Shown here one piece after another: positions 9,415 through 17,900 of a stretch of 64,000 nt of DNA (positions within the stretch are counted from its first letter, which is position 1; every line of letters begins with the position of its first letter). Source of the DNA: DATHWB01 sp040905965. GTDB taxonomy: Bacteria; Actinomycetota; Acidimicrobiia; Spongiisociales; ZC4RG35. The stretch is taken from positions 1 to 64,000 of the forward strand of contig JBBDQP010000003.1 of NCBI GenBank assembly GCA_040905965.1, in the 5' to 3' direction. The position numbers and the translations under genes are program-made. The notes beneath the pieces are model-generated. The model ran no database searches. It was given only the letters and a program-made list of their open reading frames with translations, and was not told the origin of the DNA.

Positions 9415-10469
9415 CCAGAAGCGACTCATCTCCAACGCTGGAGCTTCTCGCCGCGGGTGTCGGTGTGCGTTTGGTTGGACTCGATCTGCTCGGCGATGCA
9501 TCTGCCGGCTGGGTCCGGGCCGCCCTGCGTCCGCTCGGAACACCCATCGATAATCCTGACGTCACCATCGAAGTCAGTCAGATGAGCGTCCGGCCGGGCC
9601 GGCGCATCGCACATGGCATGGCCCTTGTCGAAGATGGCGTTTGGGTCGGGGACCGCTTCGGTCGAGGTGGGATTCTCAGGATCCATAACGGCCACCTCAG
9701 TGCCGTGGTATCCCCGGATATCCCGCCAACGTGGCTCAACGATCTCTACGTCCTCCTGGTCGACGCCGCACTCGCTCGTCGAGGGGGCATGGTGCTTCGC
9801 ATGTCCGCGGTGCAGACCGCAACACGCCGTATCGGAGTCAGCGGGTTTTCGGGGTCGGGCAAGACCCGTCTGTTGCTGACGCTGATCGGTGTCCACGGCG
9901 CGACGCTCATCGGTGACTCCGTCGTCGGGTGTCTCGCCGATGGGACGATCGCCCCGATGGCGGTAAATCTGAAGATCCGCCCGGAGCACCGTGACTTGTT
10001 CCCCATGGAAGGGAGCATCGTGAGCGCTTCACGAACTTGGCTCGCGCGCAAGTTCGAGGGTTCCGATTCCGCGGGTGGCCGTCGACACCGCTCGCCCGGA
10101 CGCCGCGTCGGACCATTGGTTGCCGAACGAATCCGCGCCAGGGGAGAACGCCAACTGGATGGAGGTGGCCTGGGTATCGGCTCCGTCGGTGGAAATGGGC
10201 GCCTCGATTCACTGGTGATGCTCCGCCACTCCTCGGCAGTCGCGCCGACCGATTTTCTGCTGACGACGACTGCGGTCAGTCTGAATGCCGGACATCTCGT
10301 CCAATCCGTCGCTCGCGGCCTATGGCCGGAAGCGGCTGCCATGCGGCTGGCGCATCAGGCACGGAATGCATTGGTCGCAGAGGTGGTCCGGCACGCCAGT
10401 GTGATCGAGGTTCCTCCGCCCTTGTTGCCTGCTCCAAGCCGTGAACTCGCCGCTGAGTTGGTCGCATGA
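9411..10469 (+). CDS. HPr-kinase-like P-loop protein (second of a tandem pair)
   Basis: 352 aa, starting with an ATG that overlaps the previous stop. Walker A reads GFSGSGKTR (~residue 144) and is followed by ATLIGDSVVG, where the second Asp of the usual GDD/ADD pair is Ser, so phosphotransfer may be altered. The GVWVGDRFGRG segment and the overall layout match the upstream neighbour. It is translationally coupled on both sides: upstream overlap ATGA, and its own stop overlaps the ATG of the GT2 gene at 10466. The pair may sense or phosphorylate a component of polysaccharide synthesis; this is inferred only from the position at the head of a glycosyltransferase operon. Confidence 0.6.
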   Translation: MTRSDSSPTLELLAAGVGVRLVGLDLLGDASAGWVRAALRPLGTPIDNPDVTIEVSQMSVRPGRRIAHGMALVEDGVWVGDRFGRGGILRIHNGHLSAVVSPDIPPTWLNDLYVLLVDAALARRGGMVLRMSAVQTATRRIGVSGFSGSGKTRLLLTLIGVHGATLIGDSVVGCLADGTIAPMAVNLKIRPEHRDLFPMEGSIVSASRTWLARKFEGSDSAGGRRHRSPGRRVGPLVAERIRARGERQLDGGGLGIGSVGGNGRLDSLVMLRHSSAVAPTDFLLTTTAVSLNAGHLVQSVARGLWPEAAAMRLAHQARNALVAEVVRHASVIEVPPPLLPAPSRELAAELVA

Positions 10470-11440
10470 ACCCATCCGTGAGTGTCGTTCTCCCCGTCCG
10501 TGACGGCGAACAGTTCCTCGAAGAGGCCCTCCGAAGCGTGTTGCAGCAGACCTATCGAGACCTCGAAGTCATCGTTGTGGATGACCACTCCGTGGATTCG
10601 AGTCCCACCATCGTTCGAGCGGCTGCGGAAGTCGACGACCGGGTGCGACTGGTCGCCAGCCGCGGCAGCGGGATTTCTGCTGCCCTCAACACCGGGTTTC
10701 GGGAGGCGGGTGGTGACTGGGTGGCCCGCATGGACGCAGACGATGTGTGTCGCGTCGATCGAATCGAGCGCCAAATCTCCGCCAGCCGGGAGCGACCTGA
10801 GGTCATCGCCTGGGCAAGCTGGGGGATGGCCATCGACGCCGCCGGGCGAACGATCAGCTCGATTCGGACAGGGCCCACGAGCGATCAGGAGCTGCGTAGA
10901 ACCCTTGCGTCAGGCGGCATCATCGCCATCCTCCATTCGACGGTGCTCGTGCGAAGGGACAGCGTCCTGAACGCCGGGGGCTACGACTCACAATTCGACG
11001 GGGCGGAAGACGTGGAACTCTGGGATCGGATCGTCGATTCTGGTCCCATCTTGACTCTGCCCGAACCGTTGGTTCTGTGCCGCGCTCACGCGGATAGTTA
11101 CTCCACAGAGAGGCTCGCACGAACTATCGAGATCCATCAGTTCGTTGCCGCGCGACGTCGCGCCCGCAACGCCGGTCGTGTGCTGAGCTTCGAAGAATTC
11201 GTGAAGGCCAGGGCGGCCGCACCGGGTCCCGTGCGGCTCGCCCGGCATCTTGCTGTTCTCGGCCGCCTGCACTACCGGGCCGCGGGAAACCACTACGCGG
11301 CTGGCCAACTGCTGCGGTGCAGTCGCAGACTCATATGTGCGGCGGCGTTGAATCCGATCTACACCTTCGGCGCCCTCCGCAGGCAAGTTCTGCGGCGCGA
11401 CGATCGTCTCCAGGAACAAGCCGGATCGGCGGCTTGGTGA
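10466..11440 (+). CDS. GT2 family glycosyltransferase
   Basis: 324 aa with a GT-A fold signature: SVVLPVRDGEQFLEEAL at the N-terminus, VIVVDDHSVDSS, the metal-binding DxD in ARMDADDVCR (~residues 87-93) and the acceptor-site ED motif in FDGAEDVELWDR. This family transfers a sugar from a nucleotide donor to lipid-linked or polysaccharide acceptors at the cytoplasmic face of the membrane. No membrane helix is evident. It is coupled to the HprK-like gene by a 4-bp overlap and followed 13 nt later by a second GT2 gene. Donor and acceptor cannot be read from the sequence. Confidence 0.88.
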   Translation: MNPSVSVVLPVRDGEQFLEEALRSVLQQTYRDLEVIVVDDHSVDSSPTIVRAAAEVDDRVRLVASRGSGISAALNTGFREAGGDWVARMDADDVCRVDRIERQISASRERPEVIAWASWGMAIDAAGRTISSIRTGPTSDQELRRTLASGGIIAILHSTVLVRRDSVLNAGGYDSQFDGAEDVELWDRIVDSGPILTLPEPLVLCRAHADSYSTERLARTIEIHQFVAARRRARNAGRVLSFEEFVKARAAAPGPVRLARHLAVLGRLHYRAAGNHYAAGQLLRCSRRLICAAALNPIYTFGALRRQVLRRDDRLQEQAGSAAW

Positions 11441-11453
11441 TGAGGTATGAAGC

Positions 11454-12227
11454 ATGAGCTCACAGGCCGATCGGCCGCAGCGTGTTCTGGTCGTCACACC
11501 AGCATTCAATGAACAGGCCATGGTCGGCGAAGTTGTTCGCGAGATTCGAACCAGCCTCCCCACTGCGGCTGTGGTCGTGGTCGACGATGGGTCGACGGAC
11601 TCCACCGCCAGGCGCGCTCGAGAGGCGGGAGCGTTGGTGTTGTCGTTGCCTTTCAACCTTGGAGTCGGTGGGGCGATGCGTGTCGGATACAGATTCGCCC
11701 TGCGACGAGGCTACGACGCAGTTGTGCAGGTAGATGCCGACGGCCAACACGATCCGCGTGAGATTCCCCGGTTGCTCGCCGGACTCGAGGGATCAGACAT
11801 CGTGATCGGTGCGCGCTTTGCCGGCAAGGGAACACACGATGTTCCTGGCCTTCGACGGTGGATGATGAAACGCCTGGCGCGACTGGTGAGCCGTGTCGCC
11901 GGCGTTGCGCTCACCGATGTCACTTCGGGATTTCGGGCTGCAGGTCCGCAAGCGATTCGTGTCTTCTCGCGAACCTACCCTGCGGAATACCTGGGTGACA
12001 CGGTGGAGTCGTTGGTCATCGCTTCCAAACACGGCCTGATCATCTCGCAAGTCCCTGTCGCGATGCGGGAGCGACTTGGAGGTGAGCCGAGTCAGACCTC
12101 GATACGTGCGTCCATCTACGCCCTGCGTGCGGTGGCGGTCATTCTCCTCTCGAGGATCCAGACCTGGCCGTCGCCTCGTCAGAATCCGGATCCTGAGACA
12201 GCGAAGTCATATGGAGGCCAGACATGA
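11454..12227 (+). CDS. DPM1/GtrB-like GT2 glycosyltransferase
   Basis: 257 aa: VLVVTPAFNEQ, then AVVVVDDGSTDST, then QVDADGQHDP, the classic motifs of polyprenyl-phosphate glycosyltransferases, with VTSGFRA in the acceptor region. These enzymes usually load a single sugar on undecaprenyl or polyprenyl phosphate, producing the donor used by GT-C membrane glycosyltransferases. That fits well with the three GT-C-like proteins of this locus. Unlike GtrB there are no two C-terminal membrane helices, but the next gene, overlapping by 4 bp, is a small DUF2304 membrane protein that often accompanies such enzymes. Start ATG 11454. Confidence 0.85.
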   Translation: MSSQADRPQRVLVVTPAFNEQAMVGEVVREIRTSLPTAAVVVVDDGSTDSTARRAREAGALVLSLPFNLGVGGAMRVGYRFALRRGYDAVVQVDADGQHDPREIPRLLAGLEGSDIVIGARFAGKGTHDVPGLRRWMMKRLARLVSRVAGVALTDVTSGFRAAGPQAIRVFSRTYPAEYLGDTVESLVIASKHGLIISQVPVAMRERLGGEPSQTSIRASIYALRAVAVILLSRIQTWPSPRQNPDPETAKSYGGQT

Positions 12228-12598
12228 CTGGAGCACATGTCGTCGCGGCGCTGGTGGCGCTTGGCGGTGCCGGCGTCATCTTCGAACTCGTTCGTCGTCG
12301 CCAGATCCGTGACAAGTACGCCGTTCTGTGGTTCGTGCTCGCCATCGGTATGACGGTCGTTGCGTTCTTTCCGGGACTTCTGGCCGGTGTTGCGTCGTTC
12401 CTGTCCTTCACCGAACCGGCCAGCGCCCTCTTCTTCGTGGCGCTGCTGATCCTGCTGATGATCGTCGGACACCTTTCGTGGGAAGTCTCACGACTCGAGA
12501 ACGAAACTCGGGTGTTGTCCGAAGAGCTCGCGCTCCTTCGCCTGGAGACGGAAAGTCGTCCCGGATTTGGAGAAGCGATCGAGGACGACGACCACTAG
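12224..12598 (+). CDS. DUF2304 small membrane protein
   Basis: 124 aa with three hydrophobic segments (roughly residues 5-22, 34-56 and 67-83), the conserved RRRQIRDKYAVLWF of the DUF2304 family between the first and second, and an acidic C-terminal tail with a short coiled coil (VSRLENETRVLSEELALL). DUF2304 genes sit beside DPM1-like GT2 genes in many actinobacteria, and here the start overlaps the GT2 stop (ATGA). It probably anchors or helps the preceding glycosyltransferase; that role is inferred from context. It ends 10 bp before the convergent WecB-like gene. Confidence 0.8.
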   Translation: MTGAHVVAALVALGGAGVIFELVRRRQIRDKYAVLWFVLAIGMTVVAFFPGLLAGVASFLSFTEPASALFFVALLILLMIVGHLSWEVSRLENETRVLSEELALLRLETESRPGFGEAIEDDDH

Positions 12599-12608
12599 GG
12601 ACGCGCCA

Positions 12609-13697
12609 CTAATCGACCAGTCCGACGAGATAATCCACGATTTCCTGGGACGGGTCTTCCTGCAAGTCGAGTGGCCGCCGCCGATAGCGCTCAGGGTTGC
12701 GGATGAACTCGCGCACGATGAGCGGGTCATAGTGGGCGAGCACTGCGTTGGCGTCGATGCCGTCCATCCGCTCCGTCTTGGCTCTCCAGAGCAGACAAGG
12801 GACCCCAAGGATGGCCGACTCCTCCTGGATCGAGCCGCCATCGCACACCACGAAGGGCGCTGCTTGAAGGGCGCGGACGAACTCGCGGTGGGGAAGAAGG
12901 CGGGTGATCTCGACGCCTGACCGGGACAGGCGGTCCATCAGGCCTTGGCGGTGCAGTGCCTTGCGTGTCGGTTCGTGGAGGAGGAACTTCACCGGCCGCT
13001 CACGGGCGATCGTTTCGGCGAGTATGACGCAGGCCTTCAGGCGACCTGGACGATAGAGGTTCTCCAACCGGTGGATCGAAAAGAGAACTGCACCACTCGC
13101 CTCGGGAGGCGGCTGTTCACCCAAGGCGGTTCGAAGAGCATCTGCGGCAGTGTTTCCCGACGTCAGCACAATCGTGCCGGTCAATCCCCGCATCTGCTCG
13201 AGGTTCTGCCGGGCCACCTCGTCGGGCGCGAACAGCACGGCTGCGCGACGCATGACGGCCACTCGGATCAGCTCTTCTGGAAATGGGTGGAGGGGGGAGT
13301 GGGATCGGAGGCCAGCTTCGACGTGGGCGACCGGAATCCCTGCGCGGCGTGCCATCAACGTGGCGAGAAGCGTTGACATCGTGTCGCCGTGGACGACACA
13401 GATCCCTCCGTGACCGCCGAAGATCTGGTGAAGGATCCTGCGGCGCGAAGTCATCCGAGCGAGCAGGCGAATCGTCCAGATTGCACCTCCCCATAAGGAT
13501 TGGATGTTCCGACGTCCCCCTAGGACGTAGTCGGGCTCCTTGAGGTCGAAGGTTGTCCGTAGCTCATCGCGAAGTGCTGCATGTTGTCCGGAATCGATGA
13601 ATCGGTAGGGGATCCCGGCATCATCCATACGGTTCATCACCGGCGCCATCTTGATGTACTGGGCCCGCGTCCCGAGGAACACGTGGACTTGGTTCAC
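12609..13697 (-). CDS. UDP-N-acetylglucosamine 2-epimerase-like protein
   Basis: About 362 aa. VFLGTRAQYIKMAPV at the N-terminus, VVHGDTMSTLLATLMARR, then AHVEAGLRSHSPLHPFPEE and the C-terminal FVVCDGGSIQEESAILGVP are the hallmarks of the WecB epimerase family (GT-B fold), which interconverts UDP-GlcNAc and UDP-ManNAc. It probably supplies an amino-sugar donor for this locus. The usual GDRxE motif is not obvious, so related activity is possible. The start is GTG 13697 with GGAGG about 9 nt upstream; the open frame to 14039 is a high-GC artefact that would cover the divergent deacetylase gene. Confidence 0.8.
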   Translation of the reverse strand: MNQVHVFLGTRAQYIKMAPVMNRMDDAGIPYRFIDSGQHAALRDELRTTFDLKEPDYVLGGRRNIQSLWGGAIWTIRLLARMTSRRRILHQIFGGHGGICVVHGDTMSTLLATLMARRAGIPVAHVEAGLRSHSPLHPFPEELIRVAVMRRAAVLFAPDEVARQNLEQMRGLTGTIVLTSGNTAADALRTALGEQPPPEASGAVLFSIHRLENLYRPGRLKACVILAETIARERPVKFLLHEPTRKALHRQGLMDRLSRSGVEITRLLPHREFVRALQAAPFVVCDGGSIQEESAILGVPCLLWRAKTERMDGIDANAVLAHYDPLIVREFIRNPERYRRRPLDLQEDPSQEIVDYLVGLVD

Positions 13698-13773
13698 CTC
13701 GCGGAGCCTCCAGTCATCAGCCAGTTCTCGTCCATGCGGATACGAGCAGGGGCGGCCTCGGGTCGGGCGAGTG

Positions 13774-13779
13774 TAGGCT
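13774..13779 (+). promoter_or_regulatory. -10 box TAGGCT before the deacetylase gene
   Basis: TAGGCT ends 9 nt before ATG 13789, so the transcript would have almost no 5' leader. Confidence 0.45.
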
Positions 13780-13788
13780 GCGCCGGCG

Positions 13789-14622
13789 ATGGATCGCCGG
13801 CTCTGCTTCCGATTCGACGTCGACAGCCATGAGTGTCTGAGCGCAGGAAGCGGGCCCCTGATCGAAGCGGCCGCTCGGCTCGATGTCGCGCTGACCTTTT
13901 TCGTCAATATGGGTCGGGCAACGAGCCGCGTCCGGGTCCTGCGGTCGAGTTGGCGGGTGTCCCCGTCGCACACCGCGACCCGCCTCCCGACCGCACGAAA
14001 GCTGTCGCGCCGAGGCCTTGTTCGACTTGTGCTGACCAATCCCCGAGTCGGCGTTGCGATGGGAGATCATGTCCGGAGGATCGTTGATGCGGGCCATGAG
14101 GTCGGGCTTCACGGTGGACGCAACCATCGAGCTTGGCAAGAGTCGGCTCACACCTGGTCGGCTGATCGGCTAGCCACCGAGATCGAGTGGGGCTTGGAGC
14201 GACTGTCTGAGATTGGCGTCGATTCCCCCGCTGGTTTCGCTTCACCCGCATGGAACAGCCCGTCGTTGCTCCCCGAGGTCGCGCGGAACTGTGGCTTCTC
14301 CTACCTGGCCGACCTGCATGATCCCGATTCCGAAGGAGTGAGGAGAGATTCGATCATCCCCAATGCGGTGACCAACGTGATTGGGGAACCTGGTGGCGTG
14401 GGATTTCTCGAGTGGCATCGTGCACGAGGGGCCACGGATGTGGAGATCGAGACGGACTTTCGACGTCGTCTAAGCAAGGTTCGTAGTTTGGCTGTTGTCT
14501 ACGACCATCCTTTTTGGGCCGGACGACACGATGCGAACATCGTGAGCAGGCTCATGGAGGTTGGTCTGGAAGAAGGGTTCGGGATCGCAGCGCTGGGAGA
14601 AGTGGTCTGCCAGCCGTCGTGA
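13789..14622 (+). CDS. NodB-type polysaccharide deacetylase (ArnD-like)
   Basis: 277 aa. CFRFDVDSHECL near the N-terminus supplies the catalytic/metal Asp pair, and HEVGLHGGRNHRAWQ gives a metal-binding His pair (with one more residue between them than in ArnD). SPAWNSPS and VYDHPFW follow. The nearest pattern I know is ArnD, which deformylates an undecaprenyl-linked sugar on the outer face. No signal peptide is visible, which is also usual in ArnD. Next to an amino-sugar epimerase and a PelF/PelG-like pair, N-deacetylation of the nascent polymer or lipid-linked sugar is likely. It is transcribed divergently from the epimerase gene. Confidence 0.78.
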   Translation: MDRRLCFRFDVDSHECLSAGSGPLIEAAARLDVALTFFVNMGRATSRVRVLRSSWRVSPSHTATRLPTARKLSRRGLVRLVLTNPRVGVAMGDHVRRIVDAGHEVGLHGGRNHRAWQESAHTWSADRLATEIEWGLERLSEIGVDSPAGFASPAWNSPSLLPEVARNCGFSYLADLHDPDSEGVRRDSIIPNAVTNVIGEPGGVGFLEWHRARGATDVEIETDFRRRLSKVRSLAVVYDHPFWAGRHDANIVSRLMEVGLEEGFGIAALGEVVCQPS

Positions 14623-14652
14623 GAAAGAGCCTCGAGACGATCGAAGCTCACA

Positions 14653-15594
14653 TCATCGCGACTCCCGCCAATCGGGACTCCAAGCGAGGTTCTGGGTCAC
14701 CGCCCAGCGCAACTGGCTGTCCGGGAATTCTTGCCCGTCTGCTCGGTAGATCGCGAGGTGGCCGGTGGAAAACGCGACGAATTCTTGGTCCGGGGAATAG
14801 GCGGGGTACTCATCCATCGAGTCACTCCCGATGATTCGCCGCAGCTCGTTGGTCACGAGGTCGAAGACCCAGAGTTGCCACGTGGCATCATCGCGGTTGG
14901 TGGCAAACAGTATGGATCGTCCGTCTGGTGCAGCGCGGGTATACATATCTTGGGCGGCAGCGGCCTCGCCGGAAAACAGTTCCCGGTGGGTTCCTTCTTC
15001 CAAGTCGAGGAGTCGGACGTCATAGGTGTCCTCTGCTCGGTGGCTGAAGACGACGAATCGGCCATCTGGAAGCCAGTCGGGGAAGATGTTGTGACCTTCT
15101 TGTGGCCCGATGGCTTCCGGAACACCGCCGTCAATTGCTACCCGAAAGAGTCGCCAGTTGAATTCGCCGTCCCGAATGGAGCTGAAGACAAGGTGGCGGC
15201 CGTCTGGTGACCACCTCGGATAGTTGTCCACGACATCGCCACGCGTGATCTGTTGGGGTGACGATCCATCATCGTTGACCACCCAGATATGCGAGGCGCC
15301 GTCCTCCCCCGTGAGCGCGAACGCGAATCTGGTCCCATCGGGCGACCAGGATGGCGAATCGGCATAGCCCTCCGGAAGGGGTACCCGCTCGCGAGAGTTT
15401 TCCCACAAGTCGTGGATGAAGATCGCGGACAGTCGGACCCCTCGAGTCTCGACATACAGCAGGTCACCGGTGAGATAGCCGGCAGTCAATTCACCTTCTC
15501 GGATGCTCACCAGACGCCGCTCGCTGGATCCTCGGCAACCTGTCGAGATCAGACTGAGAAGTAGCAGCAGCAGGACGGCTCGACGCAGCGTCAT
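14653..15594 (-). CDS. TolB/PD40-type beta-propeller lipoprotein
   Basis: About 313 aa. A signal peptide with lipobox LISTGC predicts lipidation and an extracytoplasmic location. Repeated WSPDG / PAYSPDQ / NLAWSPDW segments, each followed by a hydrophobic strand such as RFAFAL or HLVFSS, show five to six blades of a TolB-like beta-propeller. Such propellers bind proteins or sugars rather than catalyse. It is the last gene of the six-gene Pel-like operon; ATG 15594 overlaps the preceding stop by 4 bp. It may be the outer partner of the exporter, a role inferred from position. GTG 15603 is an alternative start. Confidence 0.78.
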   Translation of the reverse strand: MTLRRAVLLLLLLSLISTGCRGSSERRLVSIREGELTAGYLTGDLLYVETRGVRLSAIFIHDLWENSRERVPLPEGYADSPSWSPDGTRFAFALTGEDGASHIWVVNDDGSSPQQITRGDVVDNYPRWSPDGRHLVFSSIRDGEFNWRLFRVAIDGGVPEAIGPQEGHNIFPDWLPDGRFVVFSHRAEDTYDVRLLDLEEGTHRELFSGEAAAAQDMYTRAAPDGRSILFATNRDDATWQLWVFDLVTNELRRIIGSDSMDEYPAYSPDQEFVAFSTGHLAIYRADGQEFPDSQLRWAVTQNLAWSPDWRESR

Positions 15595-17897
15595 GACTCC
15601 CACGGAATGACGACTTCGGAAGGTTCTGCCGGGCCTCCGGTGAACAGAATGCCTGGCTCCCAGGTGTAGTCCTTGAATTGTGGCGACGCGGCGGCTGCAA
15701 CGGTGTTGGGTCGGCGTTGAATCCGATAGACGATGATCTCATCATCCTCGTAATAGACAGACATGTCCGTGTGGTAGTAGCGGTAGAACTCTGCCCACCC
15801 AAACACTGTGGCCATGATTCGACCCCGCTTCTCACGGTCGTAGTAGTACTCCTCGGTGGGGCCGAGAGGAGGTTGTTCTGGCACGGGAAACGGCTCTTTT
15901 TCAACGAAGATGTAGATGTCAGCCGTCGGGATCGGGAGGTTCTGACCGAGATCTCGGGCGAACATCAACGAAGACAGGTCTGGGACGACAAAGCCCGGAT
16001 CCTGTGCATCGCGCACCGTCACGTCGCGAGCAAAGACCCAGAGTTCGATGAACGAGCCGACGCCGGTGACCGCCTGGCGCTGTTGCGGTGTGCCGACGAT
16101 GCTGAAAGTGAAGGCATCTTGGCTTCGCATGATGTCTCGCGTGACAGCCGCCATCGTGTCGTACTCGCTCGGCGCCCGGGTTCGAGGACCTGGCTCGAAG
16201 CTGAGGCCGATCGCGGTGATCCCGAGTGCTGCAGCAACGATGACCACAGCGCTTCGTCTCAAGGGTCGAGAAATGGCGAATGCTCCGGCGGTGACCGCAG
16301 CCAGCCCCGCGCCGAGCGCCGCCGCCAGCCCGATGCCTGCCACGGTGGCGACCGGCCCGAGAATGTTGACCGGGAGGGTCACCCAGCGCACGTCGTAGAG
16401 AGATACGGCAACGAGTCCGATCAGCGCAAGTCCCGCAAGTTGGGCGCCGATGTGTCGGGTTCGCGGTCTCCGGTGCAGTATCCAGGCAGCAACGAGTGCC
16501 AACGTTGCTCCGATCCCGGCAGCAATACTCAGGGGTGTGTGCCCGACGGTCGGCCCGCCGAAGAAGTCGAGCAGTTGCTGAGTCCGAGAACCTCCCAGGT
16601 TGGCAACACTTGTGAAAGGCTGGTCCATCCCCCGAAACATTGGGACTCCCAGCAGAAGTCCGATGGGCACATAGGCATGTGCGAGCAGGCCTCCGAGGGC
16701 CCCGCCACTGACCACCTGAAAGACGACTCGTCCGCCTGCGCCGGACACGAGGGCGGCTCCGGCTGCGCCGGCAGTGGCCATGACGAGAAACACGACCAGT
16801 GGAACCGGGTGGATCAATCCGATACCGACGGCTGCGAGTGTCACGGTTCGTAGATGCCCAGGCTCACGGTCGGTGACGGCCAGAACTGCTGAGGGAAGCG
16901 CCAAGAGCGCGATCGCGAAGCCGAGCTCCTGGGGCAATGGCCCGGTTTGACGGGTCCAGGGTGCGTGCCATTCGGCCAGGGTCCCTAGGAGACCGAAGGC
17001 ACCTGCCGCAAATAGCGCCGCGCCGGCATTCGCGGTGAGCCGCAGGCAGAGGTAGAAGATGCCGAACACCAGGAGCATGCCGATCAGCGGACCGGTGTAC
17101 CGGATGATCTCGTACAGGTCGATGCCAGGAGTCAATTTTCCGATGAAGGCGACGGTCACGGGCAGGCCGTGTGGGTAGATGCCGTCGACGAACAGTTCGT
17201 TCCCGGCGAAGGATTTCGCCCAGGTGAGAAACACATACGCCTCCGGGGGGCTGAGCGTTTCGTAGCGAAAGGCAAGATCGACGCGGAGAGCCAGTGATGT
17301 GCCCAGGATGCCGAGAATCGGGGTGAGGAGTGCGAAAATCATCCAGGTTCTGCGGTTGAAGATGCGTGCGGGCAGTCTGCGGAGTTTCGTCCCGATCGTG
17401 GCAAGCCATCCGAGCATCACCCGGGGGCCGAGGCGCTCGAAGAGGTGCATCACGTCGCTGAACATCAGCCAAATCAGCTGAAGTGGTGAGGGCTTGTAGG
17501 AGCCTTCGTGCAGCTCGTCCAATTCGTCGTCACTCGCGTCCAGTTCGTCGTCAGTCGCGACCGCCTTGGTCGTCGGGCTCGTGGCCTCGCCGGTCGCAAA
17601 GGTGATCGCTCTGCCTATGCGCCCCCCGGAGATGCGGCCTTGTTTCAGCATCGCGCCCCAGATGCAGAGCAACAGGATGGGCACGACGTGGAAGAGGCGG
17701 ACAATGGCGAGCAGGTGCGAGATCACGAGGATCACGCCAAACCATCGCACGCTACGCACGACGGCGGCATCGAGCGATGTCGTCGCAGATCTTGGTCTCG
17801 GCAAGACGAAGATCGGAAGGATCCCAAAAGCCAGCACCATCCCGAATAGGACTCGGATCAGCGTGACGGTGGGGAGTTGGAGAAACTCCTGGATCAT
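15591..17897 (-). CDS. Polytopic GT-C-like membrane protein, long paralogue in the Pel-like operon
   Basis: 768 aa with many membrane segments. It shares the outer-loop motif SPPEAYVFLTWAKSF...GIYPHGLPV, the GPLPQELGFAIALL motif, and the soluble C-terminal domain (GTPQQRQAVTGVGSFIELWV, then EEYYYDREKRG and VYYEDDEIIVYRI) with the protein at 5259-7418. Compared with that one it carries an extra cytoplasmic insert of about 70 residues, acidic and then basic, near residues 85-160 (ATDDELDASDDELDEL). It begins 3 nt after the PelG-like gene and ends overlapping the lipoprotein gene. Being cotranscribed with PelF/PelG-like genes links this membrane family to polymer synthesis or export. Confidence 0.78.
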   Translation of the reverse strand: MIQEFLQLPTVTLIRVLFGMVLAFGILPIFVLPRPRSATTSLDAAVVRSVRWFGVILVISHLLAIVRLFHVVPILLLCIWGAMLKQGRISGGRIGRAITFATGEATSPTTKAVATDDELDASDDELDELHEGSYKPSPLQLIWLMFSDVMHLFERLGPRVMLGWLATIGTKLRRLPARIFNRRTWMIFALLTPILGILGTSLALRVDLAFRYETLSPPEAYVFLTWAKSFAGNELFVDGIYPHGLPVTVAFIGKLTPGIDLYEIIRYTGPLIGMLLVFGIFYLCLRLTANAGAALFAAGAFGLLGTLAEWHAPWTRQTGPLPQELGFAIALLALPSAVLAVTDREPGHLRTVTLAAVGIGLIHPVPLVVFLVMATAGAAGAALVSGAGGRVVFQVVSGGALGGLLAHAYVPIGLLLGVPMFRGMDQPFTSVANLGGSRTQQLLDFFGGPTVGHTPLSIAAGIGATLALVAAWILHRRPRTRHIGAQLAGLALIGLVAVSLYDVRWVTLPVNILGPVATVAGIGLAAALGAGLAAVTAGAFAISRPLRRSAVVIVAAALGITAIGLSFEPGPRTRAPSEYDTMAAVTRDIMRSQDAFTFSIVGTPQQRQAVTGVGSFIELWVFARDVTVRDAQDPGFVVPDLSSLMFARDLGQNLPIPTADIYIFVEKEPFPVPEQPPLGPTEEYYYDREKRGRIMATVFGWAEFYRYYHTDMSVYYEDDEIIVYRIQRRPNTVAAAASPQFKDYTWEPGILFTGGPAEPSEVVIPWES

Positions 17898-17900
17898 CTG

